This document shows positions 60,697-64,000 of a DNA stretch of 64,000 nucleotides, piece by piece. The translations under genes and the position numbers were made by a program. Source of the DNA: Acidobacteriota bacterium (GTDB lineage: Bacteria; Pseudomonadota; Alphaproteobacteria; Caulobacterales; Hyphomonadaceae); contig JADJRB010000002.1 in assembly GCA_016712445.1 (NCBI GenBank), forward strand, positions 62,001 through 126,000. The letters run 5' to 3'. The notes under the pieces were generated by a model that ran no database searches, was not told the origin of the DNA, and saw nothing but the letters and a program-made list of their open reading frames with translations. The first letter of the stretch is position 1. Each line of letters opens with the position of its first letter.

Positions 60697-61527
60697 TTAT
60701 TCCATAGGGCCGGAAATCGTTGTGGCGGCGGCGATGATGCCGAGGATCAGTGTAAAGAGGACAGCGTCAAGCCGCAGGGTGATCCGCAATGTTGCGCGCC
60801 CCCTGGCAGGTTCGGCCGCGAGCTGATGGGTGACACGGGTCATATTCAACGCGCCGAGCCCGAGGATAAGTGTTGCGGCCAAAAGCTTGGCGGCCAGGAG
60901 CCGTCCGTAACCGGAGCTTAGCGTCGACAGGAAGTCGCCGTTGACCCGCCAGAAAAGATAAAGGCCGGACACAAACAGCAGCGGCACGATGAGCCTGGCG
61001 ACACGGCTGAACGCTTCGGTCCGGGCGAGGACATCTGAGTCAGTCATCGCGGGTCCGGGCCAGAGCGTGACAGGGGCCGCCAGCCAGAAGCCGGCGATCA
61101 GGACATGAACCGCCACAACCCAGGGAGCGAGCCCGGGCGCCTCCAGTCCTGCGGTGTGCCCGGTGAGGCCGAAGCCGGCGCTGATGCTGACAGCCGCGAA
61201 CATCAGAAGGACGCGCCATTTTGCAATGCTTGCCGCAAATAGGAGGATAGCACCAGCGAGGAGGGAGAGCGCAGGGCGCCCGCCGCCAGCCCAGGTCCAC
61301 CCGAACTGATCGAGTGACAACGCTGCGCCGAGGCTGCCGCCCATCTGTGCATTGAGAATAAGCAGCCGCATCAGTGCGGTGAGACCCACCAGGGCGGCGA
61401 GCCAGAAGTAAGCGCGCCGGTTGGCATGCAGTCCAAGCGCCCCGTGGAGCGCCGCCCCGATCGCTGCGAGGCTGGCGCCATAGAGCAGGATCTTTGTTGC
61501 AAGATTGGCAGCGTCCAGCAGGAGCAT
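60697..61527 (-). CDS. copD: Copper resistance protein CopD
   Basis: A 276-residue inner membrane protein with about eight hydrophobic helices. Conserved elements include HVLIAGFWLAAPVTLWPG and the C-terminal RGRATLRITLRLDAVLFTLIL. CopD/PcoD works with CopC in moving copper across or handling copper at the inner membrane. It starts 12 bases after the copC stop on the same strand; together they form the usual copC-copD pair. Confidence 0.88.
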   Translation of the reverse strand: MLLLDAANLATKILLYGASLAAIGAALHGALGLHANRRAYFWLAALVGLTALMRLLILNAQMGGSLGAALSLDQFGWTWAGGGRPALSLLAGAILLFAASIAKWRVLLMFAAVSISAGFGLTGHTAGLEAPGLAPWVVAVHVLIAGFWLAAPVTLWPGPAMTDSDVLARTEAFSRVARLIVPLLFVSGLYLFWRVNGDFLSTLSSGYGRLLAAKLLAATLILGLGALNMTRVTHQLAAEPARGRATLRITLRLDAVLFTLILGIIAAATTISGPME

Positions 61528-61539
61528 ATGAGTCCAACC

Positions 61540-61893
61540 CTATCTCAGTTGGAAAGTCGACTTTCCAGTCATTGGATGACCATCCTTCGACATCGTGCGC
61601 CACTCCACACAGTAGAGACCGGGCGCGAGGTCCGGTAGCGGAACTGTGAATGTGGCAGCCGGAGCTTTTGGTGGCGTGAAGTCGAGATCGATGGCCTCAC
61701 CCGCTTCTGTTTTGATAGAAAACGCGATGAGGCCCACCGGCTGGCTGAAGCTGAAGGAGAAGGCTTCAGGAGCGGACTCGATGACGGCCGCATTCTCGAT
61801 GCTCGTCGATTTGACGCTGATGTGAGCAAGCGCTGGAGTAGCTGAGAGCGCGATGGCCAGACATGATCCGGCGATCAGTTTGAGCGTGTGCAT
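61540..61893 (-). CDS. copC: Copper-binding periplasmic protein CopC
   Basis: A 117-residue periplasmic chaperone. A signal peptide cleaved at ALA-HISV leaves His as the first mature residue, a copper ligand of CopC. The later DGHPMTGKSTF carries the second His, and the beta-barrel core has GLIAFSIKTEAGEAIDL. AAAGGA precedes the ATG. It binds Cu(II) and passes it to CopD or the multicopper oxidase. The Met-rich Cu(I) loop of some CopC proteins is not evident. Confidence 0.93.
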   Translation of the reverse strand: MHTLKLIAGSCLAIALSATPALAHISVKSTSIENAAVIESAPEAFSFSFSQPVGLIAFSIKTEAGEAIDLDFTPPKAPAATFTVPLPDLAPGLYCVEWRTMSKDGHPMTGKSTFQLR

Positions 61894-61934
61894 GGGATGT
61901 CCTTTCAGGACTGAGAGTTTGAGCGGAATGCAGT

Positions 61935-62732
61935 TCAGAACCAGACCCTGATGCCGGTGACGAAAGAGAGTGTTTCCGTGTCCTCGCCGCGGGCGCGGGC
62001 ATAGTCTGCGGTCTCGCCAGTTGAGGCTTTCCAGTTGACCCCGACATAGGGCGCGAACTGACGATCGAACTCATAGCGCAGGCGCAGGCCCATTTCCGCA
62101 GTGGAAAGTCCGGCGCCGGTTTCAAGTTCAGGAACGTCCTCAGCCGCGAAGTTCAGTTCCGTTCGCGGTTGCAGGACAAGGCGCTGGGTCAGCAGGAATT
62201 CATACTCGGCTTCGAGGCGAGCAGAAAGGTCACCTTCGTCGCTGAGGAACACGGCCCCGTCTATTTCGAACCAGTAGTGAGCGAGCCCCTGGATTCCAGC
62301 GACTGCGTAGGTGCGGGACGGACCCGGCTCGAAATCATGACGCACGCCTGCCTGCAGATCGAAATAGCGCGCGATCGGACGTGACCAGAGCGCCTGTACT
62401 TCAGATTCTTCAAAACTGCTCGTATCCAGGTCGTAGTCGATCTCGGACTTTATCCAGAGCCGGTTCTCGTCCGTACCCCACCAGCCCTGACCTTCCAGAA
62501 GAAGAGCGGGAGAGCCCTCGCCCGATTGGTATTCGAACCGGTCGGCGAGGATCATGTAATTTGTCCCTCCGCCATGCTCTTTTTTCAGGGCGTCCTGAGA
62601 CGCCTTGAACTCATCCTTGTCCCAATAGGTTTCAGCCTGCGATCCGGGTGCGGGTGTTTCCTGCGCAAAAGCAGGCGCGGCCGTCACCGGAGAAAGCAGG
62701 ACAAGCATGGCAATCATCTGAGCGCGGGTCAT
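61935..62732 (-). CDS. copB: Copper resistance outer membrane protein CopB
   Basis: A 265-residue outer membrane protein. The signal peptide (MTRAQMIAMLVLLSPVTAAP) precedes a barrel of amphipathic strands with signatures ILADRFEYQ, LLEGQGWWGTDENRLWIK and RPIARYFDLQAGVRHDFEPG. It ends in VWF. The Met/His-rich N-terminal repeats of longer CopB proteins are missing, so this is a short version. Its ATG (62732) shares one base with the stop of the upstream multicopper oxidase gene (TGATG), indicating translational coupling. Confidence 0.92.
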   Translation of the reverse strand: MTRAQMIAMLVLLSPVTAAPAFAQETPAPGSQAETYWDKDEFKASQDALKKEHGGGTNYMILADRFEYQSGEGSPALLLEGQGWWGTDENRLWIKSEIDYDLDTSSFEESEVQALWSRPIARYFDLQAGVRHDFEPGPSRTYAVAGIQGLAHYWFEIDGAVFLSDEGDLSARLEAEYEFLLTQRLVLQPRTELNFAAEDVPELETGAGLSTAEMGLRLRYEFDRQFAPYVGVNWKASTGETADYARARGEDTETLSFVTGIRVWF

Positions 62733-64000
62733 CAACGGTGTCCTTCGTGGCTCATGCCCGTCATCGGGGCTTCTTTTGGCGGAGGGTCGTCCGTCACTGG
62801 AGTATCTGAAGGCGTATGATCCCTATGCGGATCGTCAGCGCCGGTCGCCGCATTTCGTGGCACGACCGAGACGACCTGCATCATGCCGGCATGCATGTGG
62901 AACAGGAGGTGGCAGTGGAAGGCCCAGTCGCCAACATGGTCGGCGGTGACATCAAACGACAGCCGCTCGGCAGGTTTGACGATCACCGTGTGCTTGCGCG
63001 GCTTGTGATCGGTATCGCCCACCACGAGGTCGAAGAACATGCCGTGCAGGTGGATCGGGTGCGTCATCATCGTATCGTTGACGAGCGTCACGCGCAGGCG
63101 TTCGCCTTCATGGAAAATAATCGGACCCGTCACTTCGCTAAGCTTCACGCCGTCGAAGGACCACATGTAGCGTTCCATATTGCCGGTGAGATGGATTTCC
63201 ATTTCGCGGCCCGGTGCCCGTGTGTCCGGGTTGGGCGTGAGGCTCCGGAGCTGTGAATACCTGAGCGCCCTGTGCGGCACCGATTCGAGCCCAAGCCCCG
63301 GCTCGTCGATCCGGCTCACTTGCACCATCGCAACGTTATCCACGCCGACGCCCATCTTGTGGTCATGGCCTTGCGGGACTGCCGCAGCCATGTCCATGGC
63401 GCCATGATCCATGCCCGGCATGGTGCCGTGGTCCATTCCCGCCATTGAGCCGTGATCCATGGATGCCATGTCCATGCCCATGTCGCGGTGGGTCAGCGTC
63501 GGGCGTTCGCGCAGCAGGGGAGCGGTTGCAACAAGGCCCGTTTCAGGCGCGAGTGTCGCGACCACCTGACCTGACCGGTCGATCGATTCTGCGACGAGCG
63601 CAAACGGCCTGGCGCGGGTCGGGCTGACGATCACGTCATAGGTCTCGGCAACCCCGATCTGGAACTCGTCTGTCTCGACCGGTTGCACATGGAGCCCGTC
63701 TGCAGCCACCACGGTCATGGGCAATCCTGGGATCCGGAAATTGAAGATTGTCATGGCTGACGCGTTGATGATCCGTAGGCGGACGCGTTCTCCTGAATTG
63801 AAGATCGCGGTCCAGTTGTCTTCCGTCGAATGGCCGTTGATCAGATAGGTGTAGACCGAGGCCGTGACATCCGAGATGTCGGTCGGCGACATGCGCATGG
63901 CGCCCCACGACGCGCGGTCGGCAAGCGTGGCGCCGAGACCGTTTTCACGGGCGTCCTTCAGGAAGTCACCAGCTGTGCGCTGCTGGAAGTTATAAATGGC
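62732..64000 (-). CDS. pcoA: Multicopper oxidase of the CopA/PcoA type, C-terminal 422 residues
   Basis: The gene enters from the right edge with no start in the window; in-frame coding continues from 64000 to the stop at 62734-62732. The C-terminal cupredoxin has the copper motifs HPIHLHGMFF and HCHLLFHMHAGMM, giving type 1 and type 2/3 ligands. A Met/His/Asp/Gly-rich region (MDMASMDHGSMAGMDHGTMP) probably binds Cu(I). It oxidises Cu(I) to Cu(II) in the periplasm. It is the upstream gene of copB. The N-terminal cupredoxin domains and any Tat signal are not visible. Confidence 0.95.
   Translation of the reverse strand, partial: AIYNFQQRTAGDFLKDARENGLGATLADRASWGAMRMSPTDISDVTASVYTYLINGHSTEDNWTAIFNSGERVRLRIINASAMTIFNFRIPGLPMTVVAADGLHVQPVETDEFQIGVAETYDVIVSPTRARPFALVAESIDRSGQVVATLAPETGLVATAPLLRERPTLTHRDMGMDMASMDHGSMAGMDHGTMPGMDHGAMDMAAAVPQGHDHKMGVGVDNVAMVQVSRIDEPGLGLESVPHRALRYSQLRSLTPNPDTRAPGREMEIHLTGNMERYMWSFDGVKLSEVTGPIIFHEGERLRVTLVNDTMMTHPIHLHGMFFDLVVGDTDHKPRKHTVIVKPAERLSFDVTADHVGDWAFHCHLLFHMHAGMMQVVSVVPRNAATGADDPHRDHTPSDTPVTDDPPPKEAPMTGMSHEGHR

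Larger units (their letters stand above)
51764..64000. mobile_element. Putative metal-resistance genomic island (left end; right end outside window)
   Basis: Starting at a tRNA 3'-end fragment, the DNA holds only arsenic and copper resistance genes to the window edge, on both strands, with small inverted repeats and AT-rich junction sequence. No integrase or transposase gene is inside the window, so the element type is unproved. The island model predicts the intact tRNA gene and an integrase beyond 64000. Confidence 0.5.

Noticed and set aside
1..64000. CRISPR arrays, rRNA genes, complete insertion sequences
   Set aside because: No regularly spaced repeat array, no rRNA sequence and no transposase or integrase gene is visible in the window.

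Overview
The window comes from a GC-rich alphaproteobacterium, most likely in or near the Caulobacterales/Hyphomonadaceae. The evidence is a popZ-valS / tolC / pcm neighbourhood, a GTTC-N7-GTTC LexA box in front of an imuA-imuB-dnaE2 cassette, a TTAA-N7-TTAA (CtrA-type) site, clustered GANTC (CcrM) sites upstream of popZ, and an alphaproteobacterial-style Fur palindrome in front of feoAB. Most of the window (about 1-51,700) reads as chromosomal housekeeping and accessory DNA. The right end (about 51,764-64,000, running off the window) looks like an integrated metal-resistance island.

Layout. 1-5.6 kb: end of a LOG-family gene, then a tightly overlapped minus-strand catabolic operon (LysM-like small protein, small unknown, D-aminoacylase-type amidohydrolase, epoxide hydrolase, FAD oxidoreductase, TetR regulator) behind a KstR-like palindrome. 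6-18.3 kb: katG with a strong terminator, a HAD lipoprotein phosphatase, a GST, a complete MacA-MacB-outer membrane lipoprotein exporter, an acyl-CoA ligase, a GAF-GGDEF diguanylate cyclase and a small membrane protein. 18.3-27.4 kb: the most unusual segment. A TPR-type Ser/Thr kinase gene overlaps an ECF sigma factor gene, and this pair diverges from a five-gene operon encoding a membrane protein, an SPFH-like coiled-coil protein with a C-terminal zinc ribbon, a zinc-ribbon/FHA-like protein, a zinc-ribbon transmembrane Ser/Thr kinase and a papain-like cysteine protease. I do not recognise this set as a named system, and it is my main candidate for an undescribed one.

27.4-33 kb: the SOS mutagenesis cassette imuA-imuB-dnaE2, with a LexA box embedded in a promoter that predicts a leaderless transcript. 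33-49.6 kb: a hydrolase/flavin-reductase fusion, a second hydrolase, an alkylsulfatase lipoprotein, a DUF3137 protein, ilvD, a lipoprotein isoaspartyl peptidase overlapping valS, popZ, tolC, pcm, tRNA-Cys, a possible CtrA-controlled small RNA unit, tRNA-Asn and a PAS hybrid histidine kinase. 49.6-51.7 kb: feoAB with a Fur box.

51.7-64 kb: a tRNA 3'-end fragment and TGCCAACA repeats mark a likely attachment site. They are followed by an arsenic operon (arsR, alginate-export-type porin, acr3, a divergent LMW-phosphatase-like arsC, OsmC-like protein, glutaredoxin-type arsC, arsH). On the other strand lies a copper operon (multicopper oxidase running off the edge, copB, copC, copD, an NTF2-like protein), then a Cu P-type ATPase behind C-rich/G-rich operators. 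Export, reduction and oxidation of arsenic, and oxidation, periplasmic binding and export of copper, are thus collected in one transferable block.
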